Source of the DNA: Veillonella parvula
GTDB lineage: Bacteria > Bacillota > Negativicutes > Veillonellales > Veillonellaceae
NCBI RefSeq assembly: GCF_902810435.1
Contig: NZ_LR778174.1
Coordinates: forward strand, 2,030,501-2,094,500
DNA: 64,000 nucleotides
Direction of reading: 5' to 3'
Part shown: piece by piece, positions 39,115 through 48,648 of the stretch
Position numbering within the stretch: the first letter of the stretch is position 1
Layout of the letters: each line of letters opens with the position of its first letter
Translations under genes and position numbers: made by a program
The notes under the pieces: model-generated
Database searches by the model: none
Told to the model about the DNA's origin: nothing
Seen by the model: only the letters and a program-made list of their open reading frames with translations

Positions 39115-39564
39115 TTATTGTTTCTCCATATATACAAAAGATAATCCCGTTTCATCCTGTATTTCTCTAACGGCTTTATACCCCATTTTTGTATATAACT
39201 TTATATTGATCCAGCTTTTCGTACATGTATATAATACACGCCGGTCTTGACTGCATTGTTCATCTACGAAAACTAATAATTTCCGAGCCAGCCCTTGTTG
39301 CCGATAGTTTGGATGCACCATCAAGCGACCGACCTCTACCACGCCATCGTCATATTGATAGCGAATACCTCCGATGATTCTTCCCCCATCATCTACCAGT
39401 TTATAGGTATGCCATTGGGTGAAAGTAGCTTTAAACTCCTCTTCCGACTCCATCAATGCAGGAACCATTCGACTTCCAATCATCTTCGCTTCGCTTTCAA
39501 ATGTAAGCAATTGCAAACGGTACAGATCCAATACATCTGACTCAGTAGCTTTCACAATTTTCAT
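39115..39564 (-). CDS. GNAT-family N-acetyltransferase (149 aa)
   Basis: Typical GNAT core with VEVGRLMVHPNYRQQGLARKLL (acetyl-CoA-binding Q/RxxGxG/A) and a C-terminal LYTKMGYK. The acceptor is unknown. It lies 25 bp ahead of the TauE-like gene in the transcription direction, so they may be one unit. Confidence 0.9.
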   Translation of the reverse strand: MKIVKATESDVLDLYRLQLLTFESEAKMIGSRMVPALMESEEEFKATFTQWHTYKLVDDGGRIIGGIRYQYDDGVVEVGRLMVHPNYRQQGLARKLLVFVDEQCSQDRRVLYTCTKSWINIKLYTKMGYKAVREIQDETGLSFVYMEKQ

Positions 39565-39616
39565 AAACTACTCCTAATATATACCACGAATCAACGATTA
39601 GCTTTAGATATAATGA

Positions 39617-41161
39617 CTAATTTGATTGGAAAAATTCCTTAGCCGCCTTCAATCGGCCACGTTCACAGGAGACTTGTAATTCATCCCCTGGTTCGAGTTT
39701 TACATCGCCTAATGGCACAATGTAGGTACCATTACGGCGAATACTTACGATCAATGTACCATCTGGCAATGCCAAGTCTTGTAGCTGTACATCCGTATAG
39801 TTTGCCACCACAGGCACCTTCGTTTGAAAGAAGGTTTGCACCGATTCTAGATTGCTTTGACCACTCATGGCTTGCAACAAGGAATCGTAAATCGGCGGTT
39901 CTTTTAAAAGATCCGCCACAAGATAGGCCACGAGCGTAACGATACCGATGGCATAAATATTAGAGAAACTATTCGTCATTTCAAGAACGAGTAAAATCGC
40001 TAAAATTGGGGTCCGCATAGCGGCCGCTAACATGCCACCCATAGCACAGATAACAAATTGCGGTACAAAATCAGGAGAAATGAACCCTAAGGTTGAAAGC
40101 AAGCTTTCACAAAAAGCACCTGTTGCAGCACCAATTACGAGCATGGGCAAAAATATGCCCCCTTGAGCACCACTGCCATAGCAGAAGGTGGTAAGTAAAA
40201 TCTTGCCTAATACGATGCCACCTAAGAGCAATACGCCATGAGATTGAAAGGCAAGCTGACCCACAAGGTCATTGCCCCCACCCAAGAGGAGCTGCGAATC
40301 AAAGCCAATGGCTGCCACTGCCACAAAGGTAAGGGCTAATTTCAAGAATCGAGAACATTTGAGCCAGTCAAAGAACCTCTTGAAAGCAAAAATCATACGG
40401 CAAAATAACACGCCACATAGCCCCATGATAACACCAACCATGAGCAGTATCGGGAAATATTCAAGAGGAACCCCTGAGGTCACCGTAAAGCCTAACGCTG
40501 GTGTAAGTCCAAAGATACTAACTGTAATATAGTTAGAAATCAAAGTTGCCACGAAGGTTGGTACAACGAGATACGGATAAAAGCTTTTATGTACCTCTTC
40601 AAAGACGAACATCGCCCCCGATACGGGCGCACTAAAGGCAGCTGTTAAGCCTGCCCCAGCACCTGCGGATGTCAAAATACGCTGTTCTCGTAGCCCCGAA
40701 TTCATCCAGTAGGACACGATTTTACCGGCAGAGCCGCCAATCTGTACGGCTGGCCCTTCACGACCTACGGAAAATCCTGCAAAGCCGGTCAGTACGCCAC
40801 CAATCATTTTAGATACTAGTGTCCGATAGGGCTTCATATCAAAGAGTCCAAGCATTTCCCCTTCAATTTGCGGGATACCAGAACCACCAGACAATGGGGC
40901 CCATGCGAGCAATCGATCTACAATAAACGCAAAAATGACCATTACCACAAGCCAACCTATGGCCCATTCCATAGTAATATCATCCATCAAATGCCACCTG
41001 ATATGCTCTGATTCAAGTATCAAATAGCGGTATGATGCCCCCAAAAAACCGGCAATCACCCCAACAAGAGCACCCTTTGCAATGAGCTCCGTTAAGAGCA
41101 CTCGATTCATGGACATATCTGCCAAGGTAGAACTACGCTTATTAAATTTCCATAATTTCAT
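39617..41161 (-). CDS. ClC-family chloride channel/antiporter with TrkA-C domain (514 aa)
   Basis: Ion-path motifs GGSGIPQIEG, GREGPAVQIGG and the later GGIFLPMLVIGAATG are intact, and the gating-Glu position (GREGP) is Glu, which favours transport over mere conduction. The C-terminal 80 residues (VPVVANYTDVQLQDLALPDG...LEPGDELQVSCERG) form a TrkA-C/RCK-C ligand-binding domain. Start at 41161 after AAGGAG. Confidence 0.93.
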   Translation of the reverse strand: MKLWKFNKRSSTLADMSMNRVLLTELIAKGALVGVIAGFLGASYRYLILESEHIRWHLMDDITMEWAIGWLVVMVIFAFIVDRLLAWAPLSGGSGIPQIEGEMLGLFDMKPYRTLVSKMIGGVLTGFAGFSVGREGPAVQIGGSAGKIVSYWMNSGLREQRILTSAGAGAGLTAAFSAPVSGAMFVFEEVHKSFYPYLVVPTFVATLISNYITVSIFGLTPALGFTVTSGVPLEYFPILLMVGVIMGLCGVLFCRMIFAFKRFFDWLKCSRFLKLALTFVAVAAIGFDSQLLLGGGNDLVGQLAFQSHGVLLLGGIVLGKILLTTFCYGSGAQGGIFLPMLVIGAATGAFCESLLSTLGFISPDFVPQFVICAMGGMLAAAMRTPILAILLVLEMTNSFSNIYAIGIVTLVAYLVADLLKEPPIYDSLLQAMSGQSNLESVQTFFQTKVPVVANYTDVQLQDLALPDGTLIVSIRRNGTYIVPLGDVKLEPGDELQVSCERGRLKAAKEFFQSN

Positions 41162-41430
41162 AAAATTCTCCTTAGCATTACTATCTAACACCTATCTAAA
41201 CATCACATTTAACCATCTCAGCGATTTAACGAGTTGAACTAAGCACCTAGTCATTGAGTGCCATCTACCAAAATCGCTCAGCGCTCAGTCAAACTATCTA
41301 TTCATATCCTTAGTATACTTATGTAAACCACCATTTTCAAGAAAGGATTATGTATAAAAATAGCTTTCTCACTGAACACGAGGTCAAAGGTCCGAGTCAC
41401 AAAACAATAGATAGCGCTTTAAACACAAAG

Positions 41431-41462
41431 CTAGCCACCTCTAAAAAGAGGTGGCTAGTTTT
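41431..41462 (+). terminator. Terminator-like hairpin between clc and alcohol dehydrogenase genes
   Basis: CTAGCCACCTCT-AAAA-AGAGGTGGCTAG then TTTTG on plus; on minus the T run is weak. It lies 69 bp past the alcohol dehydrogenase stop, which it may serve. A plus-strand small RNA in 41300-41430 is possible but unsupported otherwise. Confidence 0.75.
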
Positions 41463-41530
41463 GTTAAACAAGTGTGTAAATGTATTTTCTTTACACATTC
41501 GGAGGCATTTGAAATATGTAAAGACGCTAA

Positions 41531-42682
41531 TTAGAATATGGATTCATAGATAGCGATGATTTCTTCCTTAGATGCATCTCGTGGGTTACCAGGTGTACAT
41601 GCGTCATTGAAAGCAGATTCAGCGAGGAATGGAATATCTTCTCGTTTCACGCCCGCTTCGCTAAGGGATTTAGGAATGCCTACATCATCAGCTAGCTTTT
41701 GAATGACATCGATTGCTGCTTGACGATAGGTTTCTTGATTCATGCTATCTACATCAGAAACGCCCATAACACGTGCGATTTCACGGTATTTTTCGCCTGT
41801 AGCAGGGGCATTGAATTTCAATACCGCTGTTAACAGCATCGCACAAGCCTTGCCATGAGGGATATCGTACACAGCACTCAATGGATGCGCCATGGAGTGA
41901 ACAATGCCAAGACCTACGTTAGAGAAGCCCATGCCCGCGATATATTGACCTAAAGACATGGCTTCACGGCCTGCATAATCGCCAGCCACAGCGCTGCGCA
42001 AGGAACGACCAATAATTTCGATAGCTTTCAAATGGAGCATATCAGTTAGCTCCCACGCACCTTTTGTGATATAACCTTCTACGGCGTGTACGAGGGCATC
42101 CATACCTGTGGCAGCGCAAAGACCTGTTGGCATAGACGCGGACATATCAGGATCCACGATGGCAACGATTGGAATGTCATGAGGATCAACACAAACGAAT
42201 TTGCGGTTCTTTTCAACGTCTGTAATAACGTAGTTAATAGTAACCTCTGCAGCCGTACCAGAGGTAGTAGTAACAGCGATGATTGGCAAACAAGGGTTCT
42301 TGGTAGGCGCTAAACCTTCCAGGCTGCGTACATCGGCGAATTCAGGGTTCGTAATAATAGTAGCAATCGCCTTGCTTGTATCGATCGGGCTACCGCCACC
42401 AACAGCAACGATAACATCGGCGCCAGCCGCTTTACAAGCCTCAACACCAGCCGTTACGTTTTCGATGGTAGGATTTGGTTTGATACCGTCGTAGACTTCA
42501 TAAGCAATACCTGCCGCATCAAGCAAATCCATAACCTTTGTAACCACTTTAAATTCAAATAAATCTGGCGTAGATGTAACGAGGGCTTTTTTGAAATGGC
42601 GATTCTTAATTTCGTTCACAATCTCCTGAATCGCGCCTTGTCCAAAATAGGACGTACCGTTCAACATTATTCTGCGAGCCAT
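41531..42682 (-). CDS. Iron-containing alcohol dehydrogenase (383 aa)
   Basis: Group III NAD(P)-dependent dehydrogenase. The NAD-binding loop VGGGSPIDTSKA and the metal-binding His cluster (DALVHAVEGY, HSMAHPLSAVYDIPHGKACAMLL) are present. Best resemblance is to FucO/1,3-propanediol-dehydrogenase types; the substrate is not decided. I start at 42682 behind GGAGTG. Confidence 0.93.
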   Translation of the reverse strand: MARRIMLNGTSYFGQGAIQEIVNEIKNRHFKKALVTSTPDLFEFKVVTKVMDLLDAAGIAYEVYDGIKPNPTIENVTAGVEACKAAGADVIVAVGGGSPIDTSKAIATIITNPEFADVRSLEGLAPTKNPCLPIIAVTTTSGTAAEVTINYVITDVEKNRKFVCVDPHDIPIVAIVDPDMSASMPTGLCAATGMDALVHAVEGYITKGAWELTDMLHLKAIEIIGRSLRSAVAGDYAGREAMSLGQYIAGMGFSNVGLGIVHSMAHPLSAVYDIPHGKACAMLLTAVLKFNAPATGEKYREIARVMGVSDVDSMNQETYRQAAIDVIQKLADDVGIPKSLSEAGVKREDIPFLAESAFNDACTPGNPRDASKEEIIAIYESIF

Positions 42683-42722
42683 ATACTTCACTCCTAACAA
42701 AACAAACTATACAATAAAAAAT

Positions 42723-42766
42723 AAACCGACAGAGAATCACTTTACCTATTAATTCTCTATCGGTTT
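42723..42766 (-). terminator. Terminator of the NagZ-like gene
   Basis: AAACCGATAGAGAAT and ATTCTCTGTCGGTTT on the minus strand followed by ATTTTTTATTG; about 170 bp after the stop. Confidence 0.8.
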
Positions 42767-42935
42767 AATAAAATCCTTGATAGCACGTTATGTATACACT
42801 ATATATTTTTCTATTGTAACGATTCTAAAGTTTGTCTCCATTAAGTGTCAACTCAGATGCGATTTCAATGAATAGTACTTCCACTGTCTATATTCGTGAT
42901 ATACTCTTAAAATTCCTTCCTTAAAATAAGAAATT

Positions 42936-44084
42936 CTAAGAAATTTTGCTCATTTTCATAAGCAAAATCCGTTTCACCGATTCGTCGAGTCGTTCTTTCG
43001 AGATACGACCGTCTTTCACGGCTTTCATAAGACCGTTATAAGCCTCTTGCATGTGTTCGTATTCGTGACATACGAGCAAGATATCACTGCCGGCGAGGAT
43101 GGATTGCACCGCCATATCGCCAAAAGTATAGTGATTTGCAAGGGCCCCCATGTCCATATCGTCCGTTACCACAACGCCATTATAGCCTATGTCCTTGCGC
43201 AACCAATCGGTAATGATTGCTTTCGATAAACTAGCAGGATGGTCTGGATCGATTTGTGGGTACATCGCATGAGACACCATGATTGTATAGGTATTTGGTT
43301 TAGACTGTTTGATGAGGTCTATAAATACCTTTGTGTCCTCTGAAAGCAATGTTTCTTTAGATACAGGAACGATGCTTGTATCCGCGTGCAAGTCTACATC
43401 GATCTTACCAATGCCCGGAAAGTGCTTATAGGAATACCACAAGCCCGCTTCATCGTAAGCCTTGCCAACGGCGCCTGCATAGCGAACGACCTCATCAGGG
43501 CTCGTACTATAAGAGCGACCATAGGTTAATCCTAAGTCCGCCACAGGAGCAAAGTTAATGTTAAAGCCCAAGTCTTTTAGTTCTGCACCAGACTGTTTTG
43601 CCAAGGATACAGCTTGCTCAACGGGCATTTTGCCTACCTCCTCAGCGGGAGGAACCTTGATGAGCTTATCATCCATGCGCGCTACTGCACCGCCCTCTTG
43701 GTCGATGCCGAGGAACAATGGCGTTAAACCGGCGCTTTTACCAGCCTTATTAATATCTGCAATGAGCGTTTTAACTTGATCCTTGGACTCCATATTTCGA
43801 TCAAACAAAATGATGCCCCCCACGCGGTACTCGTTGAGCATGAATTTAGCATCATCATTCAACGTCTTGCCGTGAATGCCAATCATCAACAATTGGCCCA
43901 CCTTGTCTGCATCGGACATATTAGCCACTAACTTGTCCACCTTTTGCTCTGGTGAAAGCTCGCTTTGTGCCACGGACTCATAGGTCACAGGCTCTGCCTT
44001 TGAAGTAAATGGATTATGTAAACCGCAACCCGTTGTGACTGCTAATGCACCAATCATAATGGCTGCTACGAAACGTCGAAACAT
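42936..44084 (-). CDS. nagZ: Glycoside hydrolase family 3 lipoprotein, NagZ-like (382 aa)
   Basis: Start at 44084 (GGGAGG upstream) gives MFRRFVAAIMIGALAVTTGC, a lipoprotein signal. The catalytic domain has the GH3 sugar-binding FLGIDQEGGAVARM, KHFPGIGKIDVDLHADT and the nucleophile Asp in GVVVTDDMDMGAL. Unlike cytoplasmic NagZ of enterobacteria it should be outside the inner membrane, releasing N-acetylglucosamine from muropeptides or glycans. Confidence 0.9.
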   Translation of the reverse strand: MFRRFVAAIMIGALAVTTGCGLHNPFTSKAEPVTYESVAQSELSPEQKVDKLVANMSDADKVGQLLMIGIHGKTLNDDAKFMLNEYRVGGIILFDRNMESKDQVKTLIADINKAGKSAGLTPLFLGIDQEGGAVARMDDKLIKVPPAEEVGKMPVEQAVSLAKQSGAELKDLGFNINFAPVADLGLTYGRSYSTSPDEVVRYAGAVGKAYDEAGLWYSYKHFPGIGKIDVDLHADTSIVPVSKETLLSEDTKVFIDLIKQSKPNTYTIMVSHAMYPQIDPDHPASLSKAIITDWLRKDIGYNGVVVTDDMDMGALANHYTFGDMAVQSILAGSDILLVCHEYEHMQEAYNGLMKAVKDGRISKERLDESVKRILLMKMSKIS

Positions 44085-44205
44085 GCATACCTCCCTTAAA
44101 TCTCTAAAAAGTAATATGTATAGTATATCAAAAAATATAAACGAGCCCAACATAATCAATACACGACAAGCAGCAGTATAGTACATGCATCTTACAAAAC
44201 AAAAA

Positions 44206-44263
44206 GATTGTTACTCGAAAACCCAACGGGTATATCCATTGAGAGAATCAAATAACAATCTTT
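44206..44263 (-). terminator. Terminator of the BFD-like gene
   Basis: AAGATTGTTA pairs with TAACAATCTT on the minus strand, with a weaker inner structure and TTTTTG behind. Between it and the stop codon (44276-44372) the segment TTACATTTT recurs three times as a short direct repeat of unknown meaning. Confidence 0.7.
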
Positions 44264-44368
44264 ATATGTTTCATTTTTGTTGTGTAAACATTATAGTTTA
44301 CATTTTAGAGTATAAACTATGTATCTTACATTTTGGATGTGTAAAATGTGTATGTTACATTTTGCAAA

Positions 44369-44602
44369 TTAAATTTTGCCTTGCTCTTTCATTTCCGCTA
44401 AGAGCTTTACGATACGAGGTCCACAGCCTTTGCCACCGCAAGCGCCCGTGCCAGCACGAGTTGCTTCTTTTACTTGTGGAAACGTGTGAGCACCATCTAA
44501 AATGGCTTCCTTAATCGTTTTGCGCGTAATGCTACGGCAAGTACACACCTTTGTAAGCTTGTCCAGAATCGCCTCTGGCACTTGATTTTCTTCAAAATTC
44601 AT
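44369..44602 (-). CDS. BFD-like [2Fe-2S] protein (77 aa)
   Basis: Cys20, Cys22, Cys55 and Cys60 in the arrangement C-x-C...C-x4-C with G-x-G-C-G (GACGGKGCG) match bacterioferritin-associated ferredoxin-like domains. A stand-alone one of this type usually serves electron or iron transfer. Monocistronic. Confidence 0.88.
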   Translation of the reverse strand: MNFEENQVPEAILDKLTKVCTCRSITRKTIKEAILDGAHTFPQVKEATRAGTGACGGKGCGPRIVKLLAEMKEQGKI

Positions 44603-44890
44603 ATGTAATTCCTCATTTATTCACTTGAATATCTATATACAGTATCAATTTAGTGTATCGATTTAGTGTATCGATTTACTATATCAACAATATCTAGTGA
44701 TGCACTATAATATTGCTATATCGAAAATTTACGATCTTTGTATTTATTATAACACAATTGAGGAACTATATCGATAGTTTTTAATATAAAATCCAAAGAA
44801 CAGTCAAAAGTAAAATTGTTACTATAAAAAACGAAAAAAATTTACAAATACATTATATGTAAAGATAAGCTAAATCTATCTATAAACTAT

Positions 44891-44925
44891 AAAAAACTAC
44901 CATAAAGATATTATCTTTATGGTAG
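44891..44925 (-). terminator. Terminator of the site-2-protease-like gene
   Basis: CTACCATAAAGATA/TATCTTTATGGTAG on the minus strand followed by TTTTTTATAG. The 44603-44890 gap is AT-rich with no gene seen. Confidence 0.88.
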
Positions 44926-44944
44926 AAACTTTCACAAAATATAA

Positions 44945-45571
44945 TTATAGTATGAGCCCAATAATGGCAAAGTAGATTTTAAATATCGTTTGTTGTAATG
45001 GACGAATAACCATAGAAATAATGGGTGTGTTAATAAGGATGATAAAGAATAATAAATTAAGCATCCCTAATTGGTAATATCTCATCTGCCACTCTGTAGG
45101 CAACCACGGCAAGATAATATTAAAACCAGGCAATGGTGGGAACGGAATCAAACAGAAGATTGATAAGCCAATACTATATAAAATAATATATTGCATAACC
45201 ATGGCAAGACCTTGGGACTCCATGAGGCCTAATTTTCCAAGGAGCATATATATAAAGGTGAATATAAAGCCTGCTATAAGACCTGCCACAGGACCTGCAA
45301 AGGCAAGCAAGCTTATATCACGTCGTGGATCTTTAAAGTAAGATGGATTAATTGACATAGGTTTTGCCCAACCAAAGCCAACAAGAATAATACAGATGGT
45401 ACCAATTAGATCAAGGTGTGCCATTGGTGACAATGTGAGGCGTCCCGCCAGACGTGGCGTTGGATCACCAAACCAAGTTGCTACCTTTGCCTCTGCATAT
45501 CCAAAGATAGAAAAAACGATCATAATAGCAGGAATACTTGCTAATATCTGAACCGGATTTAAATCAAACAT
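44945..45571 (-). CDS. Site-2-protease-family protein lacking catalytic residues (208 aa)
   Basis: Clearly a homologue of the short M50 (YwhC/SpoIVFB-like) membrane proteases: six hydrophobic segments and the family blocks GDPTPRLAGRLTLSPMAHLDLIGT, GWAKPMSINP and AFAGPVAG. But the HExxHA motif is F23-G-Y-A-E-A, the Asn of AGPxxN is Gly and the LDG Asp is Pro (FPPLPGF). All zinc and catalytic positions are changed while the fold is kept, so it is a pseudoprotease. It lies 10 bp after the CMD-family gene. Confidence 0.85.
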   Translation of the reverse strand: MFDLNPVQILASIPAIMIVFSIFGYAEAKVATWFGDPTPRLAGRLTLSPMAHLDLIGTICIILVGFGWAKPMSINPSYFKDPRRDISLLAFAGPVAGLIAGFIFTFIYMLLGKLGLMESQGLAMVMQYIILYSIGLSIFCLIPFPPLPGFNIILPWLPTEWQMRYYQLGMLNLLFFIILINTPIISMVIRPLQQTIFKIYFAIIGLIL

Positions 45572-45580
45572 AGAACTCCT

Positions 45581-46351
45581 TTATTGTTTAGCTTCCCATG
45601 CGGTGTAGCCTTCTTGAATACAACGAAGGGCATTTAAGGTACGAGGATAGCCGATATACGGCACGCATTGGGATGCGATATTAATCAAATATTGTTTGCT
45701 GTTTCCTACGTTCAAATTGCCTTGTACATGAGCCTTGAGTTGAGATTCACAGCCACCTTGAGCCGCAAGGAAGCAGAAGGTAATCATTTCACGATGAGCC
45801 ACGCTAAGGCCTTTACGCGTATAGTAATCGCCGAACATATTGGCAAGCCATTTGTTGATATGACGAATATCTTCTGGCCCTTCTTGGTAAGAATTGCGCA
45901 TAGACTCCCCAAAGATTTCCACTTGTTTTTCTACGCCCTTTTCTAGACGAGACTCACTAGTAATAGTGCTGCGAGAGGGATCAACAATAGCCTCTCCTCG
46001 ATAGTCAAAAATCTTATTGGTCACCTTAAAGAATGGGCGCACACGTCCGATGCCAAGATAGGGCACCGCTTGATAAATGAGCTCTACCACTTCATCAGGA
46101 ATAAGGCCAAAGTTTAATGCTGCCGGTAGCATTAATGCATATTCATCAACAGCTGAGGCGCCTACTAATGTAGCGAGAATGGCTAAGAAGCGATCCTTTG
46201 CCGGTACATTACGGCCTTCTTCGGTGATGACTTCATCAAAGGCAAAATTATCAAACAATACTTCAAATTCTGGATCAATATAACCTGCTGGGGCTGCAAT
46301 ATCAGGGAACATACGCTCCGTATAGGCTTGAGCAAATTCAGATTTAGACAT
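45581..46351 (-). CDS. Carboxymuconolactone decarboxylase-family protein (256 aa)
   Basis: Two AhpD-like helical repeats; the second contains FCFLAAQGGCESQLKAHVQGNLNVG, with a single Cys and a His seven residues later instead of the CxxC of peroxidase-type AhpD. The family includes decarboxylases and thiol peroxidases; the reaction here is unknown. First gene of a pair with the pseudoprotease. Confidence 0.85.
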   Translation of the reverse strand: MSKSEFAQAYTERMFPDIAAPAGYIDPEFEVLFDNFAFDEVITEEGRNVPAKDRFLAILATLVGASAVDEYALMLPAALNFGLIPDEVVELIYQAVPYLGIGRVRPFFKVTNKIFDYRGEAIVDPSRSTITSESRLEKGVEKQVEIFGESMRNSYQEGPEDIRHINKWLANMFGDYYTRKGLSVAHREMITFCFLAAQGGCESQLKAHVQGNLNVGNSKQYLINIASQCVPYIGYPRTLNALRCIQEGYTAWEAKQ

Positions 46352-46373
46352 AAAAAACCTCCATAAACAACAC

Positions 46374-46402
46374 TGGTGAAAGCCCTAAAGGAGCTTTCAC
46401 CA
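46374..46402. terminator. Hairpin made of two inverted GGTGAAAGC words
   Basis: CTGGTGAAAGC and GCTTTCACCAG face each other 22 bp upstream of the CMD gene start, in the position of a terminator of the gene at 46441. The T run is poor. Composition from an inverted pair of an over-represented 9-mer is typical of uptake-sequence terminators. Confidence 0.6.
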
Positions 46403-46440
46403 GCAATAGTTATGTAATTATTACGGCACGGGCCATCAGA

Positions 46441-46839
46441 TTATAACGCTGGGAATTCGAAAGTTGTGCCGTATACTTCTTTCCAAGCAGCCATGAACAT
46501 ATTGAACTCATTTGTTCCAGGTTGAATTTGGTAAACTTGACCATCTGGAGCGTAACGATATACAGTATGTAAGCTTGGATTAACAAGATATTTGAACAAT
46601 GTAGCTTCCCCGTATTGGTTATTATGCATGTTAATCACATTAACACCAAATACGTTGTTACGGCTGCTATCGATACCTTTAAACTCAGATGCTTTATCAA
46701 AGAAATACGTTTCTGTACCATTTGCACTATTTGGAACCTCTGGGTAGTTAGCTAACCCATTCCAGTTTTCTGCGTTTGCAACACCACCTACTAATAATGT
46801 ACCGGCTAATACAAATGCACCTAATAAATTTTTATTCAT
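46441..46839 (-). CDS. Secreted hypothetical protein (132 aa)
   Basis: The start at 46839 behind AAAGGAG gives MNKNLLGAFVLAGTLLVGGVANA, a clean signal peptide with an ANA cleavage site. The mature part has about 110 residues, aromatic-rich, without Cys, with VINMHNNQYGEATLFKYLVNP. I do not recognise the family. Confidence 0.75.
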   Translation of the reverse strand: MNKNLLGAFVLAGTLLVGGVANAENWNGLANYPEVPNSANGTETYFFDKASEFKGIDSSRNNVFGVNVINMHNNQYGEATLFKYLVNPSLHTVYRYAPDGQVYQIQPGTNEFNMFMAAWKEVYGTTFEFPAL

Positions 46840-46993
46840 AATGATCTCCTTTGTGCCACGAGGGCAAATCACGAATCAGTCATACTCTCACATGACTTGA
46901 ATACAATACGCTATATGTATAGTATATCACATTTTTAATAAAATTTTTAGATTTCCAAAGTTACAGAATATATGCATATGAGGTTGTATCAAA

Positions 46994-47512
46994 TTAGCCC
47001 TTCATGTTCTCTGCTGTTTTTGCATTTGCGTTATCGATTGCTTCTAGCAATTTATTAAGCAACATACGCAATTGACGTGTCTCTTCTACGTCAAATATAG
47101 GACCTGACGATTCAGCCAAGCGGCGTGGTATATGAACCGCTACATCACGTAATGCTTTGCCCGTATCAGTAAGGGTTACCATAACTACGCGTTCATCTTG
47201 ACGACTGCGTTTGCGTTTCAAGAATGCTTTGGCTTCTAATTTCTTTAAAAGCGGTGTTAATGTACCGGAATCAAGGCGCAATACTTGTCCCAATTCCTTA
47301 ACGGATAAATCACCATATTGCCACAATGCCATCATTACGATGTATTGAGTATATGTCAAATTTAAAGGATCTAAGTGACTACGATATGCATTAACAATTT
47401 CCTTTGCCACTACATAGAGTGGAAAGCTCAATTGATTTTCCAATCTTAAATATTCTGAATCAGGAACATCTTCTTTATGTTTGTACCCTTCAAGTACACC
47501 AATTTCTGCCAT
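46994..47512 (-). CDS. MarR-family regulator (172 aa)
   Basis: Winged-helix dimeric repressor: LTYTQYIVMMALWQYGDLSVKELGQVLRLDSGTLTPLLKKLEAKAFLKRKRSRQDERVVMVTLT is the MarR DNA-binding core. The organisation resembles OhrR, but the Cys of OhrR near the N-terminus is missing. An AATTGT-type palindrome lies just upstream, suggesting autorepression; the nitroreductase upstream in the divergent direction is a plausible target. Confidence 0.9.
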   Translation of the reverse strand: MAEIGVLEGYKHKEDVPDSEYLRLENQLSFPLYVVAKEIVNAYRSHLDPLNLTYTQYIVMMALWQYGDLSVKELGQVLRLDSGTLTPLLKKLEAKAFLKRKRSRQDERVVMVTLTDTGKALRDVAVHIPRRLAESSGPIFDVEETRQLRMLLNKLLEAIDNANAKTAENMKG

Positions 47513-47538
47513 ATTCTACCTCCATATGCACACAATTA

Positions 47539-47552
47539 TCTACTAATTAATT
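47539..47552. promoter_or_regulatory. Palindromic operator candidate of the MarR gene
   Basis: AATTGTACACAATT is a near-perfect inverted repeat 27 bp upstream of the marR-type start, the usual site and size of MarR operators. The rest of the 47513-47888 gap shows no gene. Confidence 0.5.
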
Positions 47553-47888
47553 GTACACAATTTTACGGTAAACAGTCAACGCAAAAAGCCCACTTTGAAC
47601 AGATATTTTTAAATTTGTCAATTAATATTTATTTTCTTATTCGTTAAGAATTAGGCGCTTCTATAGAATTTATGGGTAAAAATCATACCATAAAGTTGTT
47701 ACTTTATTTATAAATTAATTTGATATTAAATTAGAAAGTTATAACTTCTGTTTTCAATGAAATCTTCTTTCGTTGCAGGCCCGTCTCCTAATAAATGACT
47801 TAGTAAAAATACGCCCCCTACTAGGTCCTTCCTTGTAGTATAATAAAAGAAATTCTATATCAAAGCTAACTTATAATAGGAGGCCTAT

Positions 47889-48479
47889 ATGAACACCTTA
47901 GAGTGCATCAAAACTCGTCATAGTACACGTAAATTTAAAGCAGATCAAGTATCTCGAGAACTTATCAATCAAGTCCTCGATTCTGGGCGCCGCGCTCCAT
48001 CTGGCGGTAATACACAATTAACACATTTCATGGTCATTACAAACCAAGATGTGCTTCAAGAACTAGTAACACTCATTCAAGAAGAATACGGCAAAATGCC
48101 GATTACAGAAAATACTTTACCTTACATGGTGAATATCATTAAGATGTCCGCCGAAGGCAAATTTGTATTCCACTATAATGCGCCTGTACTCATCGTATTG
48201 GCTAGTAAAGCAAGTTATGCCAACAACTTTGCTGACGTGTCATGTGCTATGCAAAACATGATGCTTGCTTGCAATGAACTTGACCTTGGTAGTTGCTGGG
48301 TTAACCAAATCCGTCATCTTCAAGATAATGAACGCATCCAAGCTAAAATGCGTGAACTAGGTCTTAGCGAAGACGAAAAAGTCTACGCTAGCCTCGCTAT
48401 CGGCTATCCAGACCTACCAAATGGCCTTAATCGCCGCGAAATCGAGCCAAAAGGCTATCCTGTAACATACATTGATTAA
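47889..48479 (+). CDS. Nitroreductase-family protein (196 aa)
   Basis: FMN-binding fold with the N-terminal IKTRHSTRKFKADQVSRELINQVLDSGRRAPSGGNTQ signature and a C-terminal ASLAIGYPD. It reduces nitro- or quinone-type substrates with NAD(P)H; the physiological one is unknown. The start follows AGGAGG. Divergent from the MarR gene. Confidence 0.93.
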   Translation: MNTLECIKTRHSTRKFKADQVSRELINQVLDSGRRAPSGGNTQLTHFMVITNQDVLQELVTLIQEEYGKMPITENTLPYMVNIIKMSAEGKFVFHYNAPVLIVLASKASYANNFADVSCAMQNMMLACNELDLGSCWVNQIRHLQDNERIQAKMRELGLSEDEKVYASLAIGYPDLPNGLNRREIEPKGYPVTYID

Positions 48480-48502
48480 TTGAGACTCATAATATATAAA
48501 AC

Positions 48503-48562
48503 AAAAGCGCTATCTATCCCACAACTCTATTTGAGTTTCCTTAGGGATAGATAGCGCTTTTT
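48503..48562 (+). terminator. Nitroreductase terminator
   Basis: AAAAGCGCTATCTATCCC pairs with GGGATAGATAGCGCTTTTT, 23 bp after the stop. Confidence 0.9.
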
Positions 48563-48648
48563 ATTGACTATATTATTTTTTAACGCTCATCGATTTAGTA
48601 ATCAAATCGATACATACACTCCATACTTATATTTATAATGAACTACTA

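Noticed and set aside
41350-41553. A 67-residue plus-strand frame
   Set aside because: It reads through the 41431-41462 hairpin into the 3' end of the alcohol dehydrogenase gene; spacing of the upstream AAAGGA is too short.
44185-44514. A 109-residue plus-strand frame
   Set aside because: Mostly intergenic repeats and the reverse of the BFD-like gene; no start signal.
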